Assembly: GCA_037042185.1 (NCBI GenBank) | Contig: JAXQJY010000024.1 | Location: 1,054,001-1,118,000 of the forward strand | Source: Sordariomycetes sp. S80-01Y | Taxonomy: Eukaryota > Ascomycota > Sordariomycetes | Reading direction: 5' to 3' | DNA: 64,000 nucleotides | In this document: positions 21,127-31,374 of the stretch, one piece after another | Position numbering within the stretch: the first letter of the stretch is position 1 | Layout of the letters: each line of letters begins with the position of its first letter | Notes under the pieces: model-generated | The model's database searches: none | What the model was told of the DNA's origin: nothing | What the model saw: only the letters and a program-made list of their open reading frames with translations | Program-made: the position numbers and the translations under genes

Positions 21127-22494
21127 GCATACTGAGGGAAGGCAAGCCCTATCCCTCACAATCCTTTTTTAATTCGTTACTGTCCGCTTTTAGTATGTAG
21201 ATTGGGGTTACTGACGATGAGGCCAGGTTGCATAGTTTCATTGGAGCATATGAACAGGTTTCATCTACAATTACCCATAAGTGGGTGTGTCTTCGTGTTT
21301 GAAACTCGTTCAATGGGTACGCCATCTTGTGTAGTGGCCAGGCATTGTAGTCCTGACTCTTGTGGCCTGAACCTGTACGCAGCTGTCTCGATACAGGGTA
21401 GGCCGCCAGACATGGCATAACCCCAACCGACGAGAGCAGGGGTGCGGCGCGAACAGCCGGACAGCCGTGCCGGGGAGTTTCTTTCCAGGGGGATGCCGTG
21501 ATGACGGCAGTGGCTTCAATATTATGCACAGGGGATAAGACCTTATTTTACCACGTGCAAGAGTTGCATTGCCAGTTTGCCCCGATCCGAGAGCAAAGCG
21601 TGATCCGAGCTGTCCTTGGCTCGCCAGGGCATCAGCTCGAGGTGCGACACGCGAGACGACGCTCTGGGAAGTCAAATCGCGCCCTCCCCGCTGGGGAAGA
21701 TGCCTGGAGAAAGATGGGGACAGGTCACATTCGCGTCCAGCCCATCCCAGAGGCTCGCTTGTAGGTCGTCGCAAGGACAATCCAGGCCGCTTGCACATGG
21801 CGGCGCTCTTCGCTCGCGGCACAGACGTCTTTCCTAGACGCGAACGAGTCACAGAGCTCAGCAAACGTTCCAGTGCGGAACAGTCGTGCCGCCAGGCTGC
21901 GTCTCGCTGCTTTCCTCGAGGGCAAACGGTCGAGCGATGGCAGTCATTGGCGCGCTTTACCTACAGTAATCACCGCAGCTGCTCTGAGAGGCCCAACAGC
22001 GATTAGGATCATGGAACTTGTGCCGTCGCCTCGTGCTCCGCAGGGGGAAAAAAAGTTGGAGAAAACTGGTCGAGTTGACGACTCACAGCAGGCTGACAAG
22101 CCTGGCCATCTCCGATCTTGGCCTTCGTCACAGAACGCGCGATGGTTACGACGGCAGCTTTGCCGAAGCCAGTAAGAAGGCCCGTCGATCCCGGCACCTG
22201 TGGGTGAAGTCGGTGCTCCACCTCCAAGCCCTTTTCTCCGTTGTTTCGCAACGCTGATACGTGCGCTTCTAACGGGCTCTGTGCGGGATTCCCCAGACCC
22301 CAGCCAAGAGCCGCGTGAACATTGGAGGCCCAGAGGGAGCCACCAAGGGGATGGGGCCGAGAGAGGACCAGGAGATGTGATTTGTGCGGGTGAAATGGGC
22401 CATGATAAACTTATATAAAGGACGTACGTCCCCGAGGACGCGTCTGTTCTGGAGGTGTCACGAATTCGACCAGCTCAGACAGCGTTCGCCCACC
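21127..22494. promoter_or_regulatory. Intergenic region upstream of sugar porter
   Basis: About 1.4 kb without a recognisable gene; dense overlapping frames on both strands have no motif. A TATATAAA box at 22412-22419 sits about 76 bases before the transporter start. Confidence 0.5.
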
Positions 22495-24149
22495 ATGTAT
22501 CGCATCTGGAACATCTACGGTGAGTGCCGCTTGGCGCAGAACGATATTGCGAGGGGAGCCTGGCTGACCGCGTTCCAGTGCTGGCTGCCTTTGGCACCAT
22601 TGGCGGCATGCTCTTTGGTTTCGAAGTCTCATCCATGAGTGCCTGGATCGGCTCTCCGCAGTACCGCGCTTACTTCAACGAACCTGGCTCGACCGAACAG
22701 GGAGGCATCACGGCCTCCATGTCCGGAGGCTCTCTCATCGGTGCTCTCATTGCTGGCTGGGTGTGCGACAGGATAGGCCGCAAGGGTGCCATTCAGGTTG
22801 CCGCGCTCATCTGGATCGTCGGTGCCGTGCTGCAATGCTCTGCGCAGAACGTCGGTCATCTCATTGCTGGACGTATCGTCGGTGGCGTTGCCATTGGTAT
22901 CACGAGTTCGCAATGTCTGGTCTACCTCGCCGAGCTGGCCCCTGCAAAGACCCGCGGACGCATTGTTGGTATCCAGCAGTGGTCCATCGAATGGGGCATC
23001 CTCATCATGTACCTCATCTCGTACGGCTGCGTTCGTGGCGTCGAAGGCCCTGCTTCTTTCCGCATCGCATGGGGCATCCAGGGCGTCCCCGGCGCTATCC
23101 TGTTCGGCGTGCTCTTCTTCTTCCCGGAGTCCCCTCGATGGCTCGCCAACCACGACCGGTGGGAGGAGTGTCACGAGATCCTCGCCCACCTTCACGCCAA
23201 GGGAGATCGCTCCAGCCCCATCGTGTTGGCCGAGCTCGAGGAGGTCCGTGAAGCTTGCAGAATCGCCGCCGAGTCCAAGGACATCGGGTACCTCGGTCTG
23301 TTCGCCCCTGGAATCTGGAAGCGCACTCTTGTCGGCGTCAGTGCCCAAGTCTGGCAGCAGCTTCTCGGCGGAAACATCATGCTTTACTACCTGGTGTACA
23401 TCTTCAACATGGCTGGCATGGTAAGTTTGGCATTTTGTCGGGTCCCCAACACAGCAACGCTAACAGCTTCATGATAGACCGGAAACACTGCCCTGACCTC
23501 TTCCATCATTCAATATGTCATCTTCCTCGTCACCACCGGCTGCGTGCTCCCAGTTGTCGATCGTGTCGGTCGTCGCAACCTCCTCATCGGTGGCGCCATT
23601 ATCTGCGCCTTCTTGCACTTCACCACTGGTGCTGTCATGGCTGTCCATGGCTACCCGGTCGACAGCATTGACGGCAACGACATCCTCAAGTGGGCCATCA
23701 AGGGTGCACCGGCCAAGGCCGTCATCGCCATGTGCTACATCTTCGTCGGCGTCTACGGTGCTACGTGGGCTCCCGTGGCCTGGATCTACTGTGCCGAGGT
23801 CTTCCCTCTCCGCTACCGCGCCAAGGGTGTTGGCCTGTCTGCTGCCGGTAACTGGGCCTTCAACCTTGCCCTGGCCTTCTTCGTGCCCCCTGCCTTTACC
23901 AACATCAAGTGGCAGACGTACATGATTTTCGGAACCTTCTGCGTCGTCATGACCTTCCACATCTTCTTCACCTTCCCCGAGACCGCGCAGAAGTCGCTTG
24001 AGGAGATTGACCACATCTTCGACGACAACATCCCTGCCTGGAAGTCGAAGCAGACGGGCAACTTCGACCAGAAGGTCGCCGAGGTCCAAGCTACCGGCGG
24101 TCTCAAGGACAGAACTCCCAGCGTCACGCACGATGGAGAGGCTGTTTAG
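22495..24149 (+). CDS. MFS sugar porter (three exons)
   Basis: Exons 22495-22519, 22579-23420 and 23478-24149 give 512 residues. The first exon encodes only eight residues plus one base (MYRIWNIY), as is usual for fungal hexose transporters with an early intron. Twelve membrane segments are visible. Family signatures are all present: CDRIGRKG in loop 2-3, AELAPAKTRGRIVG after TM4, PESPRWL before the central loop, QQLLGGNIMLYYLVYIF in TM7, DRVGRRN in loop 8-9, and PLRYRAKG and FFTFPETAQKSLEEID after TM12. It should be a plasma-membrane proton-coupled or facilitative sugar transporter. The specific sugar is unknown. Lying just left of alpha-glucoside and xyloside genes, it fits a sugar-uptake neighbourhood. 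Confidence 0.92.
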
Positions 24150-25481
24150 CTGCCACATGATCCCTGTCCAGCGCGCTAGGCGAATGTAAATGTAAAGATA
24201 GCTTGATCCGTCAAATTTGAGACGAGACGCATGACGAATAGACAGCGTGTTTTATTGGAGACAATTATAAATGACTTGCCCAGCATTGATGAAGAGCTGA
24301 CATGGTCTGATCTTAGGCCTGCGGATCGGTGGGAGGTCAGCATGTTAGTGACTAGGCTGCCCTAAACACTGCACTAACTGGATCGAGACCTTCTACCAGA
24401 GCTCTAGAAAACACAACTAATCTTCTGGAAGCCCACGTTACTGCTAACTAAAGGCGCAGCAGTCAAATCCCACGCGGTCCCTGTCGGCTGACGATCCGAG
24501 GGGGAGTCAGCGCTTACAGTCGACGGGCCGGTAGTTGGGGGCTGCGTTCCCGGAGCCAACGCCGGCCATAAGGCCCACACTGCCCGGTTGACGTCCGGGA
24601 AAAGAGATCCAGCAACCGTTGGCCAAAGCCTCCGGCAACCAGGCTCGAATGTGCATAACTTACGAGGACCAGTGCCTCACTTGCAGCTTCATGAAGAGGG
24701 GTTGCTGCTCCAGATCCACGCTACGGAGAGAACATGGATCCATACGCTTCCAAAGTCCACAGCGGCTTCGGGGATCGCGCCCAAAGGATGTTTTGAGGCC
24801 GTGGATTACCGAAGCGTGGCATCGGCCGCAACCTCCATCAAGAAGCTCTCCAATGCCGTATGGCCCTAGCGGGCTTCAGAGTCTGGCCGTCGGGGGGATT
24901 ACCAATCCCTATGGCTGAATCGGACCTTAGTTGTTGAGCCCTCTGACCGCCCAGTGGCGAGCCATCTCTGATATTTTCCAGAGGAGCCTCGGCATGATCT
25001 CACAGCATTCCCCACAAGCCGCCATCATTCCCCCTCTAGCTCCCCTCGAAACACGGCGTCAGGGCTGAGCCTGCGCCGACCTCCTCCCGGCGATATGCCC
25101 CGGATCAGAAGTCAGGACCCGTTGATGGGGTGGACCCCGATTCACCGGCGTTGCCGTGTAACTGAAGAGCCCCTCCTTGCGGCGTCGCAGACTCAGATCC
25201 CGCATTGGCTTTTGCCCTCGACCGACTCAGGGAAGACCTTGTCCCGTGGACCCCGACGCCTGCGGACCGTCCTGCTAGCACGGCGGATAGCTTCTTGGAA
25301 AGGAATGGGAACCGAGGATGGCGTTTCGTGGCTGCTGGCCGTCTGGTATAAATTCCATTTCCCCTCTTGATCCCTCTCTGTCGTGCAACGTCCCGAGTCG
25401 AAGCATATCGAGAGCAGCGCAATTTCGAAACGCATTGTCCCAGTCGCACAAATTAATATCGAACCCAAGCGAGCCAGCATC
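24150..25481. promoter_or_regulatory. Intergenic region with MDR promoter
   Basis: About 1.3 kb without a convincing gene. A small frame at 24619-24918 has a cysteine cluster but does not match a zinc-cluster pattern. A TATAAATT box at 25347-25354 lies about 130 bases before the MDR gene. Confidence 0.45.
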
Positions 25482-26634
25482 ATGACGCGCGAGAACCTCT
25501 CCATCCACCTCGTCGAGAGGCCCAAGGACGAGATCATCCCCGGGCAGACCTTCAACGCCAAAACCTCACCTGCGCCCTCCCCTGCGGATCTGAAGGATGG
25601 CCAGATCTTGGTCGAGGTGCTTTACCTCTCGCTTGACCCTGCGCTGCGCGCCCAATTGAACGGCAAGCACTCTGATTGAGACCCTGCAAGGCAATTGACT
25701 AACGGTCGCAGACCGCCGCTCGTATGTCCCTCCCGTCCAGCTGGGAGCTGTCATGAACGGCGCCAGCGCCAGCCGCGTCCTCGCCTCGAAATCCAAGCTC
25801 GTCTCCGAAGGCGACTACGTCTACGCCGCCACCGGCTGGACCGAGTATGCCATCCTCAACGAGGGCACATTTGAGCCCGCATCCCAGTACCCTGGCTTGA
25901 AGGAGCCTCAAGACATGCTGTCCGGTCTGGGCCTGACCGGAATGACGGCGCACTACGGCATGACTGTCATTGGGGCTCCCAAGGCCGGAGAGACGGTGGT
26001 TGTGTCCGGCGCCGCGGGTGCGACTGGAAGCATTGCCGCTCAGATCGCAAAGGTCAAGGGCGCAAGGGTCGTGGGCATTGCTGGAAGCGATGAGAAGTGT
26101 CGCTGGTTGAAGGAGGACCTCGGCTTGGACGTGGCCCTGAACTACAAGGCCGCGGACTTCAGGCAAAAGTTCAAGGAGGCCACCCCCAATTTCATTGACG
26201 TGTACTTTGACAATGGTGAGTCCCCCAACCCACACGATTCCGTCACATGGCAGCAGCTGACAGCAGCAGTCGGTGGTGAGATCCTCGACATGTGCCTCAT
26301 GCGCGCAAAGGAGCACGCGCGCTTCATCGAATGCGGCGTCATCAGCCAGTACAACTCGTCGGACCCGCCAGGCGTTAAGGCTTTCGCCCAGGTGGTGTCC
26401 ATGCGCATCAAGATCCAGGGCTTCATCATCTTCGACCACAGGGACCACTTCCCGCAAGCCCGCAAGGAGCTCAGTCAGTGGCTGGCAGAGGGCAAGATCA
26501 AGAAGAACGAGACTATCTTGAAGGGAGGTCTCAGGGCGGCTGAGCAGGGCCTCATTGACCTGTACAAGGGTATTAACACAGGAAAGCTGATGGTGGAGGT
26601 GAAGAACCACAAGGATACGCCCTCGAAGCTGTAG
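25482..26634 (+). CDS. NADP-dependent MDR reductase (leukotriene/prostaglandin-reductase-like, three exons)
   Basis: Exons 25482-25662, 25712-26215 and 26270-26634 give 349 residues. The family is the zinc-free medium-chain reductases that reduce activated double bonds (PTGR, 2-alkenal reductase). Key stretches are LSLDPALRAQLNDRRSYVPP, GLTGMTAHYGM, the nucleotide loop VVSGAAGATGSIAAQIAKVK near residue 160, and DVYFDNVGGEILD, which is completed only by removing intron 2 (GTGAGT donor). Intron 1 has no GT donor. A GCAAGC start with a GACTAAC branch site and TCGCAG acceptor gives a 49-base GC-AG intron that restores the expected LNDRRSYVPP. The enzyme is probably cytosolic. It converges on the alpha-glucosidase gene with 82 bases between stops. 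Confidence 0.9.
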
Positions 26635-26716
26635 GGAAGCTGAGGCGGCGTGGTACATTACGTATGATATGACATGATATACGATTGATAATGCTCTATG
26701 GCCCGCTGCGTCTCGT

Positions 26717-28507
26717 CTAGTCGTAATTAATGTAGACCCTGCCCTCCCATGGCCGCAACAACGGCCTCCCAGCTTGGAGCTTCAACGAGCCTGACTCCTG
26801 CGTGCTTATCAGCAGCTTCGGCTCATCCCCATCCATGGCCGTCGCAACGCTGGGGCCTAGCCTCTCCTTGCTTGACATGTTCAGCACGATCACTGCCTTT
26901 CTTCCCGAGCCATGGTTATCTCGCTTCACGTATGCGAAGATGGTCTCATCGTCTGGATCGATCAGCTTGAAAGTCCCAAAGACGAACAGCGCCTTGTGCT
27001 CCTTTCGGAGCCGCAACGCAAGTTTGTAAAAGCTGAGGATTGACTGGGGATCCTTTCGCTGCCTTGCGACGTTTATGCTCTTGTAATCGTCATGCACCCT
27101 CATCCACGGCTTCGCGTCTGCAGATGTGAAGCCAGCATTTGGCGAGTCATCCCACTGGAAGGGAATGCGCGAATGGTCCCGAGCGAGCATGCTCAGCCCG
27201 TGGAGCGTCTTTCGTATCCTCTCTTCGTCTCCGCTCTCAACAGCCTCGGCATAGAAGCCGCTGCTCTCAACGTCCTTGTACTCGTCTATGCTCCAGTCGG
27301 GTGAGAAGTTGGTCATCCCGATCTCCTGACCTTGATACAAGAACAGCGTCCCCGTCAGTGTGATTTGCCACAAGGCGATGACCTTTGCGGACTTGGACCA
27401 AAGATCAGGCGTTGAAGTGTCGCCAAATCGGCTCACAGCTCGGGCGTTGTCGTGGTTCTCAATGAACACCGTCGTCCATGCGTCTGTCCCCTCGATCCAG
27501 CTCTGCCATTTCTCATTCAACGCCTTCATCTTGGAGAGGGGGAATGGCTGGTAGATGTACTTGGGACCGAGGATGTCAGAGGTGCCAAGACGAATTAGCG
27601 AAAACTCAAAGACCATGTCAAGCTCCCGGGCAGCAGTGGACACGTAGGGCACGACCTGATGCGGGTGCGGCGTGTTGGACAGCTCCCCGACCGAGACGGC
27701 ATTGTACGGCGCCAGAGCTTTGCGCGTCATCTCGCCGATGAACTCGTGGATCCGCGGTCCGTTGCACCACATCTCGGGGGCCGGTTGGTGAGGCGAGTTG
27801 GGGTTCGTGACGGGGGCGTCGACAAAGTCCTGTCGCTTGGAGTACTTGTTAACGGTGTCGATCCGGAAGCCGTCGACGCCACGCTCCAGCCAGAACTTCA
27901 TCGTGTCATCGTAGATGGCGTTGCGGCACTCCTCGTTTTCCCAGTTGAGATCCGGCTGGTCGGGTGCGTACAGGTGCAGGTAGTACTCCTGCGTGTGTTC
28001 ATCCCAGGTCCATGTCGGCCCGGCGAAGTAGCTCCTCCAATTCGTGGGTGGTATGCGCTTCCCATCAGCGTCGTATCGTGCCGGCTTCCAGATGTACCAG
28101 TCCCTCTTGGGGTTGTCCCTGCTGCTTCGGGACTCCTTGAACCACTCGTGCTCTTGGGACGTGTGGTTGACGACGAGGTCGAGGATGACCTTCATGCCCC
28201 TTTTGTGGGCTTCCCTCAGCAGCGTGTCGACATCCTCTATCGAACCGTAAGGCTCGTAGATCTTCTGATAGTTGGACACGTCATAGCCCATGTCCTTTTG
28301 CGGACTCTCAAAGATGGGCGAAACCCAGATCACATCCACGCCGAGTTCATGGAGATAATCAATCTCTGAGATCAGGCCTGGCAGGTCGCCCCAGCCATCT
28401 CCGTTGGAGTCCTTGAAGCTGGCAGGGTATACTTGGTAGAAGGTCGCGTCTTTCCAGTACGGCTCATTGGACCAGCCATTGGCGGTGTCGTACGAGAGAG
28501 AGCCCAT
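26717..28507 (-). CDS. Intracellular alpha-glucosidase/maltase (GH13)
   Basis: This intron-less gene encodes 596 residues and hydrolyses maltose, isomaltose or similar alpha-glucosides to glucose. Conserved regions of the GH13 maltase/oligo-1,6-glucosidase group run in order: ATFYQVYPASFKDSNGDGWG at the N-terminus, DLVVNHTS near residue 110, GFRIDTVN with nucleophile Asp217, SVGELSNT with acid/base Glu275, and FIENHDNARAV with Asp353. A QGQEIGMTNF segment and a C-terminal beta domain complete it. No signal peptide is present, so the sugar must be imported first. The divergent neighbour at 29382 is a maltose-type permease, making a classic MAL-like pair sharing an 874-base promoter. Family length is about 580-600, so it appears intact. 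Confidence 0.95.
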   Translation of the reverse strand: MGSLSYDTANGWSNEPYWKDATFYQVYPASFKDSNGDGWGDLPGLISEIDYLHELGVDVIWVSPIFESPQKDMGYDVSNYQKIYEPYGSIEDVDTLLREAHKRGMKVILDLVVNHTSQEHEWFKESRSSRDNPKRDWYIWKPARYDADGKRIPPTNWRSYFAGPTWTWDEHTQEYYLHLYAPDQPDLNWENEECRNAIYDDTMKFWLERGVDGFRIDTVNKYSKRQDFVDAPVTNPNSPHQPAPEMWCNGPRIHEFIGEMTRKALAPYNAVSVGELSNTPHPHQVVPYVSTAARELDMVFEFSLIRLGTSDILGPKYIYQPFPLSKMKALNEKWQSWIEGTDAWTTVFIENHDNARAVSRFGDTSTPDLWSKSAKVIALWQITLTGTLFLYQGQEIGMTNFSPDWSIDEYKDVESSGFYAEAVESGDEERIRKTLHGLSMLARDHSRIPFQWDDSPNAGFTSADAKPWMRVHDDYKSINVARQRKDPQSILSFYKLALRLRKEHKALFVFGTFKLIDPDDETIFAYVKRDNHGSGRKAVIVLNMSSKERLGPSVATAMDGDEPKLLISTQESGSLKLQAGRPLLRPWEGRVYINYD

Positions 28508-29381
28508 TTTCGACAGCGAAAGGGAATTGGGAATGAGAACGGCGACGGCATCGTCAGTGAGCGAAGGACACTCGTCTTTTCAACTCGAGGCGAGCACACA
28601 CGTCGCCCTCGCCCCGACAGCGCCCGCAACGGCGAACCCACAACGGGGCTTCCGCAAGCAATACCCATCCAAGGAGATCGCACTTTGCTTCCTGCAGCAT
28701 CGCATCCGAGCAGCATGGAGTAGCACCGAAGCGCTCCGACCAACGCGGCGGGGGAGGAGGAACGTCCGCCCCCAAAAACGGGGTCGTAGGGGCCCCATGA
28801 CTCGATGGAGGCAGCGCAGCAGATTTCTCCCTCGTGTGACCAGCGGAGACTCCGCAGAAGCACGCGAGCTGCCCCGCTGAACTCCTGGTCATCTACGCTT
28901 CGCCAATAGTTGCGGTGTCTCTCCGCAAGTTGTGGGTTTGCTTTGGACGGCTCGGCGGAGTCTCCTGTTCCTTCTTGTAAGCCCTCCGCGAAGCGTGGCG
29001 CGAGAAAATGCATTCAGCGGCATGGCAATTGACGTCCCCCACATCTCCACGCTTCAATCTTGAGGGATTCCCCGGGCGAAAAACGTTTCCTGGCCTGCAA
29101 TTTGTGGTCCACGAGGTCCCGACCACGCGGAACGACAACAGGAGTTGGCTGCAACCTACTACTGAGCGCCAGTCTTGGCTGGCAAGAATTCGACTTCCAG
29201 TCCTTGACACCCTGAGTCTACATCCTGGTCTCCGCCGGTTCGGGTCACGACTTACCGCTTGCTCGAGCATTGATCTGTTGAGAATCCGGGGGGGCATAAA
29301 TACCACCGCATCCTCCCATCATCCTGGCCCTGGCCTACCACCCACCCTCCCATCTTGCTTATTCTTCACAAATCCGTCACC
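28508..29381. promoter_or_regulatory. Shared divergent promoter of the MAL-like pair
   Basis: This 874-base gap separates the alpha-glucosidase (minus) and permease (plus) starts. A TATA-like CATAAATA at 29295-29302 sits about 85 bases before the permease. Small frames within it are scattered on both strands and lack motifs. Shared induction by alpha-glucosides is inferred from the gene pair. Confidence 0.6.
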
Positions 29382-31196
29382 ATGTCTGACGACAAGACGC
29401 ACACTCCCGTCACCACCAAGGACCCCATGTCCGAGCATCATGAGCCCCTTCAATCCGATGTCCTCGCCGCTGAGGCCCGCGAGGCTGCCGAGGCCGAGCA
29501 CAACATGTCCGTCTGGACTGCCATCAAGACGTACCCCAAGGCCATCGGCTGGTCCATGCTCATGAGCAGCACGCTCATCATGGAGGGCTACGATCTTGCT
29601 CTCCTGGGCAACCTCTACGCCTCTCCGGTCTTCAACGAGAAGTACGGAAGCTGGAGTGAAGAGGCTGGCAAGTACCAAGTCTCCGCCGCGTGGCAGAGTG
29701 GTCTGTCGAATGGCGCGCGAGCCGGCGAGGTCATCGGCTTGATCATTGCTGGTTGGATCACAGACCGCTATGGCTCTAAATGGACGACGAACGGCTTTTT
29801 GGTGATGATGCTGGGCACGATCTTTGCCCTCTTCTTTGCGCCGAACGTGCAGATCCTGGTTCTAGGAGAAGTGTTGTGCGGTACGTTGTACCTTTTCAAG
29901 TTTAACCCTGTTGACGCTGACGGTTTAAGGTATCCCATGGGGCGCTTTCCAGTCCGTCGCTGCCCAGTACGCGTCCGAAGTCTCACCCGTCGTTCTTCGC
30001 CCATACTTGACCACATACATCAACATGTGCTGGGTCATTGGACAGTTCTTCGCGGCTGCCGTCAACCGAGGCTCGGTGGACTTTATGGATTCCAGAGCGT
30101 ACCGAATCCCTTTCGGCGTGCAGTGGCTTTGGCCTGTTCTTATCCTCTCCGGCTTCGTGTGGGCTCCTGAGTAGGTTCAAAAGCAGAGGCAGCTCCAAAG
30201 CAAAAGGCTAACAATTTTCCAGGTCCCCTTGGTGGTATATTCGCAAGGGTCGTCGTGAAGACGCTCGCAAGTCTCTTCTTCGCTTGACTTCCCCGAACCA
30301 ACCTAACTTCAACGTCGACGAGACTATCGCCATGATGGAGCACACCAACGAGATGGAGCGCCTCGTAAAGGAGGGCACCCGCTTCCGAGACTGCTTCAGC
30401 GGCATCGACCTTCGCCGAACTGAGATTGTTGTCGGTATCTGGATCGTTCAGACTCTAGGAGGCAAGCTTCCCACCCGCCACTTGATACTAGGACCTCATC
30501 GCTAACGGTGACGTGCGTGTAGGCCAGAATCTGATGGGTTACTTCTCGTACTTCTTGACCCAAGCCGGTATGGACACCAAGAACAGCTTCTCTCTATCAA
30601 TGGCCAACTCTGCCCTCGGCATGGTTGGCACAGCCGGTTCGTGGTTCCTCATGTCCAGGATCGGCCGTCGTACGATCCATTTCAGCGGACTGTGCGCGCA
30701 GCTGTGCATCCTCATCATCGTCGGCTCAATGTCCTTTGCCACGAGCAACGCCTCAGTCTGGGCTATTGGAGGCATGCTCATCCTCTTCACCTTTGTCTAC
30801 GACTTCGGTGTCGGCCCTGTGACCTATTCCCTCATCTCGGAGCTGTCCTCCACGCGCCTCAAGGCCAAGACTATTGTGCTTGCCCGCGCCGCATACAACG
30901 CGAGCAACATCTTTGTCAATGTCATGACCAACTACCAGCTGTCCTCGACGGCGTGGAACTGGGGTGCCAGAACCGCTTTCTTCTGGGCTGGCACTTGTCT
31001 TCTGTCTACGGTGTGGGTCTACTTCCGCGTTCCCGAGCCCAAGGGCAGGACTTACGCGGAATTGGATATGCTCTTTGAGCAGAAAACATCGGCGAGGAAG
31101 TTTGCGCAGACCGAGGTCAACCCCTTTACTGCGGAGGCGACTGGTGGCAAGGAAGTCGGGACTGGACATGCTCCGGCCGACAAAAACTTGGACTGA
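29382..31196 (+). CDS. Maltose/alpha-glucoside permease (MFS, four exons)
   Basis: Exons 29382-29880, 29930-30170, 30223-30461 and 30523-31196 give 550 residues. The start at MSDDKTHTP was preferred over an in-frame ATG nine codons upstream. The long acidic N-terminus and the motifs GYDLALLGNLYASP in TM1, DRYGSKW in loop 2-3, GIPWGAFQSVAAQYASEVSP after TM4, SPWWYIRKGR, QNLMGYFSYFLTQAGM in TM7 and SRIGRRTIHF match fungal alpha-glucoside:proton symporters (MAL31/AGT1 group). Intron 3 is a GC-AG intron (GCAAGC donor, GCTAAC branch site, TGTAG acceptor, 61 bases); without it LGGQNLMGY is broken. It supplies substrate for the divergent alpha-glucosidase. Its stop converges on the GH43 gene. Confidence 0.93.
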
Positions 31197-31374
31197 GATT
31201 GGCAAGACTTAGCATGCTACCCAAGGGCGTATTGTATCATTCTTAGTCAACTACTCTGCTATACACAGCCGTTCGTAAGATAACGACACATGGTTTCAGC
31301 TTACTGCGCCGCTGCAAAAGTGACCCAATGTCTCAAGGGCTCTCATTCCACCTACAAAGCGCTTGCTAATGCCG

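Noticed and set aside
24619-24918. Cysteine cluster CITYEDQCLTCSFMKRGCC, possibly a zinc-cluster regulator
   Set aside because: Spacing does not match Zn2Cys6 and the rest of the frame is basic low-quality sequence.
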